A stretch of 40,094 bases of DNA from Sphingopyxis sp. (GCA_013911715.1 JACEST010000003.1:1-40094), one strand, 5' to 3'. Counted from the stretch's first letter, positions 16,927-26,741 are shown. Numbers and translations: made by a program. Notes: generated by a model not told the origin, from the sequence alone.

Positions 16927-18824
16927 CGCGCCTCCGCCAGCTCAATCAGCGCCGCCGGGGTCAATATCTGCGCCAAAATCTGCGGCTTATCGGCGCCCGG
17001 CGCATACCAAAGATAGAGCGGCAAACTGTTGCGCCCCTGCTCGGCCAGCGCGCGGGTGATGACCGGATCGCCATTGGTCCAGTCGCCTTTCAACTGCACC
17101 ACGCCGGCCTTGTCAAACGCTGCCTGCACTTCGGAATTATTGAGGCTGGTCTGTTCATTGACTTTGCAGGTGATGCACCAGTCGGCGGTGAAATTGACAA
17201 ACACCGGCTTGCCCGATGCGCGCGCGGCAGCGAGCTTTTCGGGGCTATAGGCGCTCGTCGCCTGCGCCGCGATGGCCGCCGGGCTGGTGCGATCAACGCC
17301 GACTTGCTGCCACAACAGCCAGGTCAGGCCGAGCGCGGTCAGCGCCATTGGCACCGCCAGCCATTTGCGGAACGTCACCATCCACGCGCCGGGCTTGGGC
17401 AGGCGGCTGCGCAAGGCAGGTGAGAAAGCAATCCCTACAAACGGCAGTGCCAGCCCCAGACCGAGCCCGCCAAAGATCGGCAACGCCGCCGCCACTGGCA
17501 AAGCCAACGTCGCCCCCAACGCCGCCCCCATGAACGGCCCGCTGCACGGCGTGGCGACAAATGCCGCGAGCGCGCCGGTCGCAAAGCCGCCCTTGGCGCC
17601 GCCTGCGCGCGTCAACGCATCGCCGCCGCCAAAACTGGGGAGTTCAAACCAGCCCAGCAGATTGGCGGTGATGGCAAGCGTGAGCAACAGCAGCGCAAAC
17701 ACGCTCCACGGATTTTGCAGCTGGAACGCCCAGCCAATCTCTGCCCCGCCCGCGCGCAGCGCCAGCAACACGCCGCCAAGCGCCAATGCCACCGTGACCG
17801 CGCCCGCCAGATAGGCCATCGCTTCGACCTTCGCCTCGCGCGCCTCGCCGCCCGCGCGGGCCAGGCTGAGCGCTTTCAGACTCAATATCGGAAAGACGCA
17901 CGGCATCAGGTTGAGCAGCAATCCGCCGAGCACCGCGCCGCCCAGCGCCCAGCCGAACAAGGTCCAGTCGACGCCGCGCGCGGTCATCATCAGCGGCCTG
18001 CCTGCCGCCGGAACAGTGCCGGGGGACAGCTCCACTTCCAATCCGCGCGCGCCCTCGATCCGCAACAATGCCTCGGCGGGGCCGCTCGCGCTGCCTTTTG
18101 CCCGCGTCTCGATCACCAGCCAGTCGCCGTTGCGGCTGAAACTTTGCGGCGCGCGATAATCGACCAGATTGGCGGTCGCGACGAACAGATGCGGGCTGGC
18201 AAGTGCCACGCTCTCGGGCAGCGGAATCGCGACGCGCAGCCTATCTCCCTTGCGCTCCCAGCGCCCCGTGCGGTCGAGCAGCGGCGGCAGCGCCGCGCGC
18301 CAGCTGTCGAAACGCGGATCGGCCCTGGCTGCCGCGCCTGGCTCGCCTGCCACCAGCTTGACTGCAATCACCGCCTCTTCGGGAACGCATACTTCATCGG
18401 TGCAGGCGAGCCAGAAAGCCTTGCCGCTGAAGCTGAGGTCGGTCCCCGGCGCGACGTTGTCCGCCACATTGACCCGCGCGAGCAGCGCGTAAGGTTTTTT
18501 GTAAACATGGTTCATCAGGTCGAACAGCACCAGCGGTTCGGGCACCGGATAGGCGAAGGGGGCGACAGTGATGCCGTCGGGCAGGTCCCACTCAATCTGC
18601 AATCCGAACCCGGCATCGCCGCCATTTTTCCAATAGCCATGCCAGGTCGGCTTGGGTGTCATCACCAGTGCCAGCGTGGTCGCGCTGCCCGGCGTCGGCG
18701 CGTCATGTTCGGCGACCAGTTGCGGGGTGATGTTGGTGCCAACTTGCGCGAACGCAGGCACGGCCAGCACGGCGGCCAGCCAAAGCAGCAACAGGCGAAA
18801 GAGAGGCAGATTGGTTCGCGTCAT
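16923..18824 (-). CDS. DsbD-family thiol:disulfide interchange protein
   Basis: Signal peptide, DsbD-type transmembrane region (LLNLMPCVFPILSLKAL), C-terminal thioredoxin CxxC (FTADWCITCKVNE). Confidence 0.93.
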   Translation of the reverse strand: MTRTNLPLFRLLLLWLAAVLAVPAFAQVGTNITPQLVAEHDAPTPGSATTLALVMTPKPTWHGYWKNGGDAGFGLQIEWDLPDGITVAPFAYPVPEPLVLFDLMNHVYKKPYALLARVNVADNVAPGTDLSFSGKAFWLACTDEVCVPEEAVIAVKLVAGEPGAAARADPRFDSWRAALPPLLDRTGRWERKGDRLRVAIPLPESVALASPHLFVATANLVDYRAPQSFSRNGDWLVIETRAKGSASGPAEALLRIEGARGLEVELSPGTVPAAGRPLMMTARGVDWTLFGWALGGAVLGGLLLNLMPCVFPILSLKALSLARAGGEAREAKVEAMAYLAGAVTVALALGGVLLALRAGGAEIGWAFQLQNPWSVFALLLLTLAITANLLGWFELPSFGGGDALTRAGGAKGGFATGALAAFVATPCSGPFMGAALGATLALPVAAALPIFGGLGLGLALPFVGIAFSPALRSRLPKPGAWMVTFRKWLAVPMALTALGLTWLLWQQVGVDRTSPAAIAAQATSAYSPEKLAAARASGKPVFVNFTADWCITCKVNEQTSLNNSEVQAAFDKAGVVQLKGDWTNGDPVITRALAEQGRNSLPLYLWYAPGADKPQILAQILTPAALIELAEAR

Positions 18825-18902
18825 ATATGTGCAGTCCTTGCCCTATAGTCGAGTTTCGCGCAGAGCATAGCGCCTGTGGCACCACCCCTTGGAAACATCA
18901 TC

Positions 18903-20540
18903 ATGTTAATCAAACGCTGTCTGATTGCTTTGTTTTCCAGTCTCGCGCTGGTTTTGCCCGTCTCGGTTTCCGCCCAAACGCAGCCGGCCCCCAAGTTGAT
19001 CGTCGTCATCGCGGTCGACCAACTCTCTGCCGACCTGTTCGCCGAATATCGCGGACTGGTTACCGGCGGCCTCGCGCGCCTGTCGCAGGGCGCGGTGTTT
19101 CCAGCGGGCTATCAGGCGCATGCGGCAACCGAAACCTGCCCCGGCCATGCCACCATCCTGACCGGCGTGCATGCCGGACGCGCCGGGGTGATTGCCAACA
19201 ACTGGTTCGACCTGAACGTCGCGCGCGCCGACAAGCGCGTCTATTGCGCCGAAGATCCTGCCGTGCCGGGCACCGAATCGGGTGGCGGCAAATATTCAGC
19301 CTCGCCCGTGCATTTGTTGGTACCAACGCTGGGCCAGGCGATGAAGGCGCGCGACCCGCGCAGCCGCGTGGTGGCGGTGGCGGGCAAGGACCGCGCCGCG
19401 ATCATGATGGCGGGCGCGGGCGCCGACGAGACACTGTGGCTCGCCCCTGATGGACTCACCAGCTATCGCGGCACCGCATTGTCGCCGGTTGCGGGGCAAG
19501 CCGCGACCGCGATCGCCAATGCCATTGCCGCAGAAGGCAGGCCGCTTGACCTGCCTGTCCAATGCGCTGCGCGCGATATTCCCATTGCCCTGCCGCAGGG
19601 CGGAACAGTGGGGACCGGGCGATTTTCGCGGCCCGCAGGCAATTTTCGCGCCTTCCTCGCCTCGCCGCAGGCCGATGGCGCGGTACTCGCCGCCGCCGCT
19701 GCGCTGCGTGCTGACCGCAAGATGGGCGAAGGCGCGGCGACCGACCTTCTCATCATCGGCCTGTCAGCCACCGACTATGTTGGCCATGCCTTCGGCACCG
19801 AGGGTGCCGAGATGTGCCAGCAGATCTTGTCGATGGACCGCGATCTGGGCGATTTCTTCAAACGCCTCGATGCAACGGGTATCGATTATGTCGTCGCGCT
19901 CACCGCCGATCATGGCGGGCATGATCTGCCCGAGCGGCTGGTCCAGAACGCGATTCCCGCGGAGCGCGTCGATCCGGCGCTGGAACCGGCGGTGCTTGGG
20001 AAGGCGGTCGCCGCCAAGCTCGGCCTGACCGAACCCTTGCTCTATGGCGACGGGCCGTTCGGCGATTTTTACCTGTCAACGGCGCTCACCGCCGGGCAGC
20101 GCGCAGCGGCGCTGGGCGAACTGCGCGCGCAGCTTGCCGCGCACCGCCAGATCGAGGCGGTGTTCACTGCCGACGAGCTCAAAGCGCACCCAGTGTCGCG
20201 CCGCTCGCCCGAGCTGTGGAGCGTCAAGGATCGGCTGCGCGCGAGTTTCCACCCCGACCGGTCGGGAGATTTGGTCGTGGCACTAAAGCCGCGCGTCACC
20301 CCCATCCCCGAAACAGGCGTCGGCTATGTCGCGACGCACGGGTCGGTGTGGGATTATGACCGGCGCGTGCCGATGCTGTTCTGGCGCAAGGGGATGGCAG
20401 GCTTTGAACAACCCAATCCGGTGATGACGGTCGACATCATGCCGACGCTGGCGGCGCTGATCGGCCTGCCGGTCGATCCCAACAGCATTGATGGACGCTG
20501 CCTCGATCTGGTTTCCGGGCCATCAACCAGTTGCCCCTGA
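18903..20540 (+). CDS. alkaline phosphatase family protein (sphingomonad/PafA-type)
   Basis: Signal peptide, KLIVVIAVDQLSADL, ATETCPGHATILTGVHAGRAGVIANNWFD, ALTADHGGHDLPE. Confidence 0.9.
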   Translation: MLIKRCLIALFSSLALVLPVSVSAQTQPAPKLIVVIAVDQLSADLFAEYRGLVTGGLARLSQGAVFPAGYQAHAATETCPGHATILTGVHAGRAGVIANNWFDLNVARADKRVYCAEDPAVPGTESGGGKYSASPVHLLVPTLGQAMKARDPRSRVVAVAGKDRAAIMMAGAGADETLWLAPDGLTSYRGTALSPVAGQAATAIANAIAAEGRPLDLPVQCAARDIPIALPQGGTVGTGRFSRPAGNFRAFLASPQADGAVLAAAAALRADRKMGEGAATDLLIIGLSATDYVGHAFGTEGAEMCQQILSMDRDLGDFFKRLDATGIDYVVALTADHGGHDLPERLVQNAIPAERVDPALEPAVLGKAVAAKLGLTEPLLYGDGPFGDFYLSTALTAGQRAAALGELRAQLAAHRQIEAVFTADELKAHPVSRRSPELWSVKDRLRASFHPDRSGDLVVALKPRVTPIPETGVGYVATHGSVWDYDRRVPMLFWRKGMAGFEQPNPVMTVDIMPTLAALIGLPVDPNSIDGRCLDLVSGPSTSCP

Positions 20541-20567
20541 CGCCGCCCTCGTCTAGCGGGGCGCGCT

Positions 20568-21401
20568 ATGGCTAAGGCATTGGACAGTTTTACCGGCACC
20601 CTGCTGCTGGTTGGATGCGGCAATATGGCGGGCGCAATGCTCGCGCGCTGGGTCGCGGCGGGGCTCAATCCGGCGCGGGTGCAAGTGGTCGATCCGTCGC
20701 CCGCTGCGCTGCCCACCGGGGTGACGCGCCATGACAGCGTCGCCGATTGGGCGGCGCGCGGCGCGCGGGCGCAGTGGGTACTGCTGGGAGTCAAGCCGCA
20801 GCAATTGGGCGAAATCGGGGCTGAGCTGGCACCGCACGTCACCGCCGACACGCGGTTGCTTTCGATTCTCGCCGGGGTGTCACTGGCCGATCTGGCGGCG
20901 CGCTTCGCGGATGCGCGCGCGCATGTCCGCATCCTGCCCAATCTGCCGGCGCGGATCGGGGCTGGGGTGACGGCGGTGGCGGCAACCGGCACCGATGCCA
21001 GCGACGACGCACTGCTCGATGCGCTGCTGACCCCGCTGGGCAGCGTGCTGCGGCTCGCCGACGACAGCCAGATGGATTTGGTCACCGCTTTCACCGGCAG
21101 CGGCCCCGCCTTCATCCTGCGCCTGATCGAGGCCTATGCGGCGGCCGGCGAGCGGCTGGGCTTCAGCGCCGACGACGCGCTGGCGCTCGCCTCGGCGACC
21201 TTTGGCGGCGCGACTGCATGGCTCGCCAGCAGCGGCGAAGCGCCCGCCACGCTGGTCGCGCAGGTCGCCAGCAAGGGTGGGACGACGCAGGCCGGGCTCG
21301 ACGTGCTCGACGCCGACGGCCGGCTCGTCGCGCTGATGACCGAAGTGCTGCGTGCGGCAAGGGACCGTGGGCGTGAACTGGCGGATATTGCGCGGGGGTA
21401 A
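20568..21401 (+). CDS. proC: pyrroline-5-carboxylate reductase
   Basis: LLLVGCGNMAGAMLARW, RILPNLPARIGAGVTAVAA, FTGSGPAFILRLIEAYAAAGERLG, GGTTQAGLDVL. Confidence 0.96.
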   Translation: MAKALDSFTGTLLLVGCGNMAGAMLARWVAAGLNPARVQVVDPSPAALPTGVTRHDSVADWAARGARAQWVLLGVKPQQLGEIGAELAPHVTADTRLLSILAGVSLADLAARFADARAHVRILPNLPARIGAGVTAVAATGTDASDDALLDALLTPLGSVLRLADDSQMDLVTAFTGSGPAFILRLIEAYAAAGERLGFSADDALALASATFGGATAWLASSGEAPATLVAQVASKGGTTQAGLDVLDADGRLVALMTEVLRAARDRGRELADIARG

Positions 21402-21409
21402 ATTCCACC

Positions 21410-21501
21410 CGTCGCCCCTGCGAAGGCAGGGGCCGCTGGCAATAATGCACCTCGGCAAAGGTCAATGACCGCGCCCGGCCCCTGCCTTCGCAGGGGCGAC
21501 G
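21410..21501. terminator. 25-bp inverted repeat between convergent proC and marR; possible bidirectional terminator or repeat element
   Basis: CGTCGCCCCTGCGAAGGCAGGGGCC (21410-21434) and its exact reverse complement (21477-21501). Confidence 0.7.
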
Positions 21502-21517
21502 TTGACGGCCAAGGTTT

Positions 21518-22027
21518 TTAGCTGGCCTCCCCCAACCCCGCGACCCGCGCGCGTTCGCGCACCGGGATCAGCGCCTCGCTCACCCGCCAGAAGCCGGTGA
21601 CCGAATTTTGGCCCGCCGCAGTATAGGCGCGGCCCATCGCGTCGCGCAGCAGCGCGAACAACGCGCCTTCGACATGCTTGCCCGCGTCGGTCAGCCGCAA
21701 CTCTTTCTGCCGCCGGTCGCGTCCGCCCGGCCGCGTGATAACCAGCCCGCGCGCCTCGAGCGGCTTGAGCGCGCGCCCCAGCGATTGTTTGGTGATGCCC
21801 AGCAGTGCGAGCAAATCACTCACGGTCAGCCCCGGCTGGCGCGCGATGAAATAGAGCGCGCGATATTCGGCGCGGCCAAGCCCCTGTTCATCCAGCGCCG
21901 CATCGACCGCGCGCCAGAAATGCGCATGGCCGAAAAACAACAACTCGATTCCCCGCCGCACTTCAGCTTCACGTAAGAAAAGGGCAGACGCGGCGGTGGA
22001 TTGCGCAAGATAATTTTCATCACTCAT
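21518..22027 (-). CDS. MarR family transcriptional regulator
   Basis: Start reassigned to ATG 22027: MSDENYL...LGRAEYRALYFIARQPGLTVSDLLALLGITKQSLGRALKPLEARGLVITRPGGRDRRQKELRLTDAG. Confidence 0.93.
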   Translation of the reverse strand: MSDENYLAQSTAASALFLREAEVRRGIELLFFGHAHFWRAVDAALDEQGLGRAEYRALYFIARQPGLTVSDLLALLGITKQSLGRALKPLEARGLVITRPGGRDRRQKELRLTDAGKHVEGALFALLRDAMGRAYTAAGQNSVTGFWRVSEALIPVRERARVAGLGEAS

Positions 22028-22111
22028 AGCCACTAGCGTTGCGCGGGACGCCCGCCTTTGGCAAGAGCGCGCATCACGCCGCGCCGCTTCCGTGCCACAG
22101 AAAGTCCGACC

Positions 22112-23191
22112 ATGACCGCCTTCGTCCGCGATCCACACCCGAACCCGACGCCCGCCGACCGGCGCGCGGCGCTGGTGGCCGATCCGCAGTTCGGGCGCGT
22201 GTTCACCGACCATATGGTCAGCATCCGGTACAAGGCCGGGCAGGGCTGGCACGACGCGCGCCTGATGCCGCGCGGGCCGCTGACCCTCGATCCCGCGACT
22301 GCTGTCCTGCATTATGCACAGGAAATATTCGAAGGGCTGAAGGCGTATAAGCTGGACAGCGGCGACATGGCGCTGTTTCGGCCGCAAGCCAACGCCGCGC
22401 GCTTCAACGCCAGCGCGCGCCGGATGGCGATGGCCGAACTGCCCGAAGAAATGTTCGTCGGTGCGATTCGCGAACTGGTCCGCGCCGACGCTGACTGGTT
22501 CCCGACTGCCGAAGGTGGGTCGCTCTATCTGCGCCCCTTCATGTACGCGAGCGAGGTATTTCTGGGGGTCAAACCGTCGGCCGAATATCATTTCCTGGTG
22601 ATCGCCTCGCCCGTCGGCAATTATTTCAAATCGGGCGCGCCCGCCGTGTCGCTGTGGGTGTCGGAGGATTATACCCGCGCCGCGCCCGGCGGGACGGGCG
22701 CGGCCAAATGCGGCGGCAATTACGCCGCCAGCCTCGCCGCGCAGCAACAGGCGATTGAACTGGGCTTTGATCAGGTCGTTTTCCTCGACGCAGCGAACCG
22801 CCGCTGGATCGAGGAACTGGGCGGCATGAACCTGTTCTTCGTGTTCGCCGATGGCAGCATGATTACCCCGCCGCTCACCGGAACGATCCTGCCCGGCATT
22901 ACCCGCGACGCGCTGATGAGCCTTGCGCGCGATGCGGGGCTGAATGTGCGCGAAGAGCCCTATGCGATCGACCAGTGGCAGGCCGATGCGGAGAGCGGCA
23001 AGCTCATCGAGACCTTCGCCTGCGGCACCGCCGCGGTCGTCACGCCGGTGGGCAAGGTGACGCGCGGCCAGACGAGCTTTACCATCGGCGCGGGCGGACC
23101 GGGGCAGGTCACCGCGATGCTCAAAGACAAGCTCGTCGCCATCCAGCGCGGCCGCGCGGCGGACCCGCATGGCTGGGTGGTGCGGGTTTAA
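22112..23191 (+). CDS. ilvE: branched-chain amino acid aminotransferase
   Basis: HYAQEIFEGLKAYK, GAAKCGGNYAASLAAQ, GFDQVVFLDAANRRWIEELGGMNLFFV, CGTAAVVTPVG. Confidence 0.95.
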   Translation: MTAFVRDPHPNPTPADRRAALVADPQFGRVFTDHMVSIRYKAGQGWHDARLMPRGPLTLDPATAVLHYAQEIFEGLKAYKLDSGDMALFRPQANAARFNASARRMAMAELPEEMFVGAIRELVRADADWFPTAEGGSLYLRPFMYASEVFLGVKPSAEYHFLVIASPVGNYFKSGAPAVSLWVSEDYTRAAPGGTGAAKCGGNYAASLAAQQQAIELGFDQVVFLDAANRRWIEELGGMNLFFVFADGSMITPPLTGTILPGITRDALMSLARDAGLNVREEPYAIDQWQADAESGKLIETFACGTAAVVTPVGKVTRGQTSFTIGAGGPGQVTAMLKDKLVAIQRGRAADPHGWVVRV

Positions 23192-23212
23192 TACGGGCCT
23201 AACTTCCAATTC

Positions 23213-23292
23213 CCGTTCGCCTCGAGCGAAGTCGAGAGGCCCATCGGCCTGCGCCCTCCTTCGGGGTGTCTCGACTTCGCTCGACACGAACG
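23213..23292. repeat. inverted repeat, second copy of the CGTTCGCCTCGAGCGAAGTCGAGAGGCC family
   Basis: CCGTTCGCCTCGAGCGAAGTCGAGAGGCCC ... GTGTCTCGACTTCGCTCGACACGAACGG. Confidence 0.9.
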
Positions 23293-23358
23293 GATTTCGG
23301 ATGTTCCCCCGCTTGCCATCGCCGCGCCCTTCGCTATAGCGCAGCCCAGTCCGGCCAT

Positions 23359-23433
23359 TGGGGCGTCGCCAAGCGGTAAGGCAGCGGCTTTTGATGCCGC
23401 CATGCGCAGGTTCGAATCCTGCCGCCCCAGCCA
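23359..23433 (+). tRNA. tRNA-Gln (anticodon TTG), CCA encoded
   Basis: Acceptor TGGGGCG/CGCCCCA, anticodon loop TTTTGAT, T-loop GGTTCGAATCC, terminal GCCA. Confidence 0.93.
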
Positions 23434-23741
23434 GACTTTTTCCGCGCAACTTTGTTACAAAGTTGACGAAGTTCACACTACGTCCCCCCTTGTTTGCACT
23501 TTGGCAATGGGGTGGGGGGTTGCGCCGCGTCGCGGCATTCGCCGCCCAACGTTTGGTAACGTTGACACTGTCGCGCGTTTTGTTTGCAGGCCGCAGCGAA
23601 GCGGCATGCAGCAAAAACAGGGCGAGGAATGCAAGGGTCAGCATCGCCAAGGTTAAGACAGATTACGCGCGTGTAGGACAGCGATTTTTGGTGCGCGCGA
23701 AGGCGCGAATCGAATGCCAGCGCACTTGCGCCGGGGACATG

Positions 23742-24173
23742 CTATTGCGTGTCCCCGGCTGCGAAATGCGGTTCAGCCGCGGCCATCGTGGAAACCAGCG
23801 CGGTGTCTGCAAACTCGACCAACGACAGCGCTTTGCCGTCATCGTCAAATTCCCAAAGGTTGAAAACGCGCGTGTCATGTATGGGGCCGTTGGCTGTAGA
23901 AACGCGGATGCTCATCATGATCGCAGCGCGATTGCCCTCGACCACACTGTCGATGATGTCGACGGCATGGAATTTGAACTGGTCGATCAGTTCCCCAACC
24001 ATTTGCCGGGCATCTGAGCGCTGCGTCATCGCTTCGCCAAGCGTCTCGGGCGTGCCCGCCATTTGATAAGTCGCGCCATCGGCCCAGATTTTGGCGAATT
24101 CGGGCTTGTCCCCCTCGACGCGCCTTGCGTAAATGTCTTCGACTAAATCCAGAATCTGCGTTCGGTTCAGCAT
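23742..24173 (-). CDS. SnoaL/NTF2-like nuclear transport factor 2 family protein
   Basis: LDLVEDIYARRVEGDKPEFAKIWADGATYQMAG, AVDIIDSVVEGNRAAIMMSIRV, VFNLWEFDDDGKALSLVEFADTAL. Confidence 0.78.
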   Translation of the reverse strand: MLNRTQILDLVEDIYARRVEGDKPEFAKIWADGATYQMAGTPETLGEAMTQRSDARQMVGELIDQFKFHAVDIIDSVVEGNRAAIMMSIRVSTANGPIHDTRVFNLWEFDDDGKALSLVEFADTALVSTMAAAEPHFAAGDTQ

Positions 24174-24233
24174 GCCGCTCTCCCTTCAACCTTGGATAGC
24201 GACAGATTACGCAGAATTGTGACGGGCGTATAG

Positions 24234-25364
24234 CTACCCCCCCATCGTCAACCGCTCATAGCGCTCCAAATGCCAATCGGGCGACCCAAACTGATTTTCG
24301 ATCATCGTTGATCGCTTGAAATAATGGCCGATGGCAAGCTCGTCGGTGATGCCGATGCCGCCGTGGGTCTGGATCGCGTTCTGGCCGACAAATTTGGCGC
24401 TGCGCGCGACTTTGGCTTTGGCGAGGCTGACGGCGGCCATGCGTTCGTTCGCGGGCAGGTCGAGTTTCAGCGTCCCCATGATCGTCATCGACGCGGCTTG
24501 CTCGACCTCGATGAACATGTCGGCCATGCGGTGCTGGAGCACCTGGAATTTGCCGATGGGCTGGCCGAATTGTTTGCGCTGCTTGCTATATTCCAGCGTG
24601 CCATCGTGGAGCTTGCGCAGCGTGCCGACGCCCTCGGCGCAGACGGCCATCGTCGCTTCGTCGATGATGCGTTCGATGAGGTCGATGCCGCCCGCAAGAT
24701 GCGCATCGCGGGCACAAGCGACGTTTTCGAAATAAACCTCGGACGCGCGGAAGCCGTCGACGGTGGCGTAATCGCGCCGCGTGATGCCGGGCAAATTGGC
24801 GTCGATCAGGAACAGCTCGACGCCCTCGCGCTCGCGGTGGCTTCCGCCAGTGCGCGCGGTGACCAGCAGATGCGTCGCCCAGGGCGCGGCATAGACGACC
24901 GCCTTATGGCCATTGAGCACATACCCGCCACCGTCGGCCTTGGCGCTGGTGCGGATATTGGCAGGGTCATAGCGGCCCTGCGGCTCGGCATAGGCAAAGG
25001 CGATGATCGCTTCGCCGCCGATGATCGCGGGGATGACCGCGTCGGCGAGCGGGCCGGGCGCGGCCTTCAATGCGCCGCCGCCGATGACGACGGTTTGGAG
25101 GTAAGGCTCGATCGCGATGGCCTTGCCCAGCTCTTCCATGATGATCGCATTTTCCAGCGCGCCGCCGCCCAGCCCGCCCACATCTTCGGCAAAGGGCGCC
25201 GACAACATGCCGAGTTCGGTCGCGAGCGCGGCCCAGATGCCGGGGTCGCGCCCCGCATCGCTGGCAATCATCGCGCGGCGCTTGTCGAAATCATAGGTGT
25301 CGGCCAGGAAGCGCGACAGCGTGTCGCGGATCATGTCCTGCGTTTCGGTGTAGGTGAAATCCAT
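24234..25364 (-). CDS. acyl-CoA dehydrogenase
   Basis: MDFTYTETQDMIRDTLSRFLAD, RKQFGQPIGKFQVLQHRMADM, AIQTHGGIGITDELAIGHYFKR. Confidence 0.94.
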   Translation of the reverse strand: MDFTYTETQDMIRDTLSRFLADTYDFDKRRAMIASDAGRDPGIWAALATELGMLSAPFAEDVGGLGGGALENAIIMEELGKAIAIEPYLQTVVIGGGALKAAPGPLADAVIPAIIGGEAIIAFAYAEPQGRYDPANIRTSAKADGGGYVLNGHKAVVYAAPWATHLLVTARTGGSHREREGVELFLIDANLPGITRRDYATVDGFRASEVYFENVACARDAHLAGGIDLIERIIDEATMAVCAEGVGTLRKLHDGTLEYSKQRKQFGQPIGKFQVLQHRMADMFIEVEQAASMTIMGTLKLDLPANERMAAVSLAKAKVARSAKFVGQNAIQTHGGIGITDELAIGHYFKRSTMIENQFGSPDWHLERYERLTMGG

Positions 25365-25382
25365 GGGTGTTTCCCGTTTTCC

Positions 25383-25455
25383 AGGGACTGTCCCTTCAGG
25401 GACTGTCCCTCAATCCAAATAGGTGAAGGGGACAGTCCCTAAAGGGACTGTCCCC
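25383..25455. repeat. cluster of GGGACTGTCCC palindromic units
   Basis: AGGGACTGTCCC occurs three times and GGGGACAGTCCC once within about 73 bp. Confidence 0.9.
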
Positions 25456-25470
25456 GATGCAGCTGGCGCA

Positions 25471-26664
25471 TCACAGGCCCAAAACCATCTTGGCGATGAT
25501 GTTGCGCTGAATCTCGTTCGACCCGCCGTAAATCGTCGTCTTGCGCGCGTTATAATAGGTCGGCGCGGTGCGGTGGGCGAAATCGGGGCCGATCGGGTGG
25601 GCATTGTCGCCCTCACCAAAGCTGCGGAAATTGGGCGCGCCATAATGGCCCGCCGCCTCCAGCGCCAATTCGGTGATGCGCTGTTGAATCTCCGATCCCT
25701 TGATCTTGAGCAGGCTCGATTCAGGGCCAGGGCCGCGTCCGGCGGCTTCGCCCGCCAGACTGCGCAGCTCGGTAAATTCTAAAGCCGTCAGGTCCATTTC
25801 GAGCTCGGCGACCTTGCGCTTGAAGAAGGGGTTTTGAAGGAGCGGCCGGTCGCCGTCCATTTCGGCGGTGGCGATGGCCTTGATCTTTTCGACGCCGCGC
25901 TTTGACGAGGCCACCCCGGCGATGCCGGTGCGTTCGTGCGCGAGGAGGAATTTGGCGCAGGTCCAGCCCTTATTCTCTTCATAGACGCGCTGGTCTTGGG
26001 GGACGCGCACATCCTCCAGCCACACTTCATTGACCTCATGCTCGCCGCCCAGCGTGATGATCGGGCGCACCGTGACGCCGGGCGATTTCATGTCGATGAG
26101 GAGGAAGCTGATCCCCTCTTGCTGCTTGGCGTCCTTGTCGGTGCGCACGAGGAAAAAGCCCCAGTCGGCGTGCTGCGCCATGGTGGTCCAGGTTTTCTGG
26201 CCGTTGACAATATAGTCGCTGCCTTCTGGAACGGCCGTGGTGCGCAGGCTGGCGAGGTCCGAGCCTGAGCCCGGTTCGGAATAGCCCTGACACCACCAAT
26301 CCTCGCCCGACAGGATGCGGGGGAGGAAATGGGCCTTTTGCGCGGGCGTGCCAAAGGTGTAGATTACCGGGCCGACCATCGCCAGACCGAACGGCATCAG
26401 CCGGATGCAATCGGCGCGCGCGACCTCTTCAGACCAGATGAAACGCTGCGTCGGGGTCCACCCCGTTCCGCCATATTCAACCGGCCAGGCGGGGGCGATC
26501 CAGCCCTGCCTGTGCAACACGCGGTGCCACGACAGGAAATCCTCCTTGCCAATCTCGTCGCCCTCGTCCTGCTTGCCGCGCAGCTCCTTGGGGTAATTTT
26601 CGGCGATGAAGGCGCGCACCTCCTGCTGAAAGGCCAGATCTTCGGGGCTGAATTGCATGTCCAT
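25471..26664 (-). CDS. acyl-CoA dehydrogenase
   Basis: MDMQFSPEDLAFQQEVRAFIAENYPKELR, CQGYSEPGSGSDLASLRTTA, YIVNGQKTWTTMAQHADW, IYGGSNEIQRNIIAKMVLGL. Confidence 0.95.
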   Translation of the reverse strand: MDMQFSPEDLAFQQEVRAFIAENYPKELRGKQDEGDEIGKEDFLSWHRVLHRQGWIAPAWPVEYGGTGWTPTQRFIWSEEVARADCIRLMPFGLAMVGPVIYTFGTPAQKAHFLPRILSGEDWWCQGYSEPGSGSDLASLRTTAVPEGSDYIVNGQKTWTTMAQHADWGFFLVRTDKDAKQQEGISFLLIDMKSPGVTVRPIITLGGEHEVNEVWLEDVRVPQDQRVYEENKGWTCAKFLLAHERTGIAGVASSKRGVEKIKAIATAEMDGDRPLLQNPFFKRKVAELEMDLTALEFTELRSLAGEAAGRGPGPESSLLKIKGSEIQQRITELALEAAGHYGAPNFRSFGEGDNAHPIGPDFAHRTAPTYYNARKTTIYGGSNEIQRNIIAKMVLGL

Positions 26665-26741
26665 GGCAGATCTCCTCATCGCCGATGTGACGGCTCGAAA
26701 TTTCGATGCGCAAGCTACTGTCCGTTTACGTAAACGTCAAT

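Noticed and set aside
22028-23650. N-terminal ~540 aa of the 710-aa ORF ending at 21518, including AGAAGFEPAHGGIKSRCLTAWRRP
   Set aside because: That segment is antisense to ilvE and to tRNA-Gln (a familiar spurious tRNA-antisense translation); only the C-terminal MarR protein (21518-22027) is supported.
24324-25442. 372-aa plus-strand ORF
   Set aside because: Antisense to an acyl-CoA dehydrogenase.
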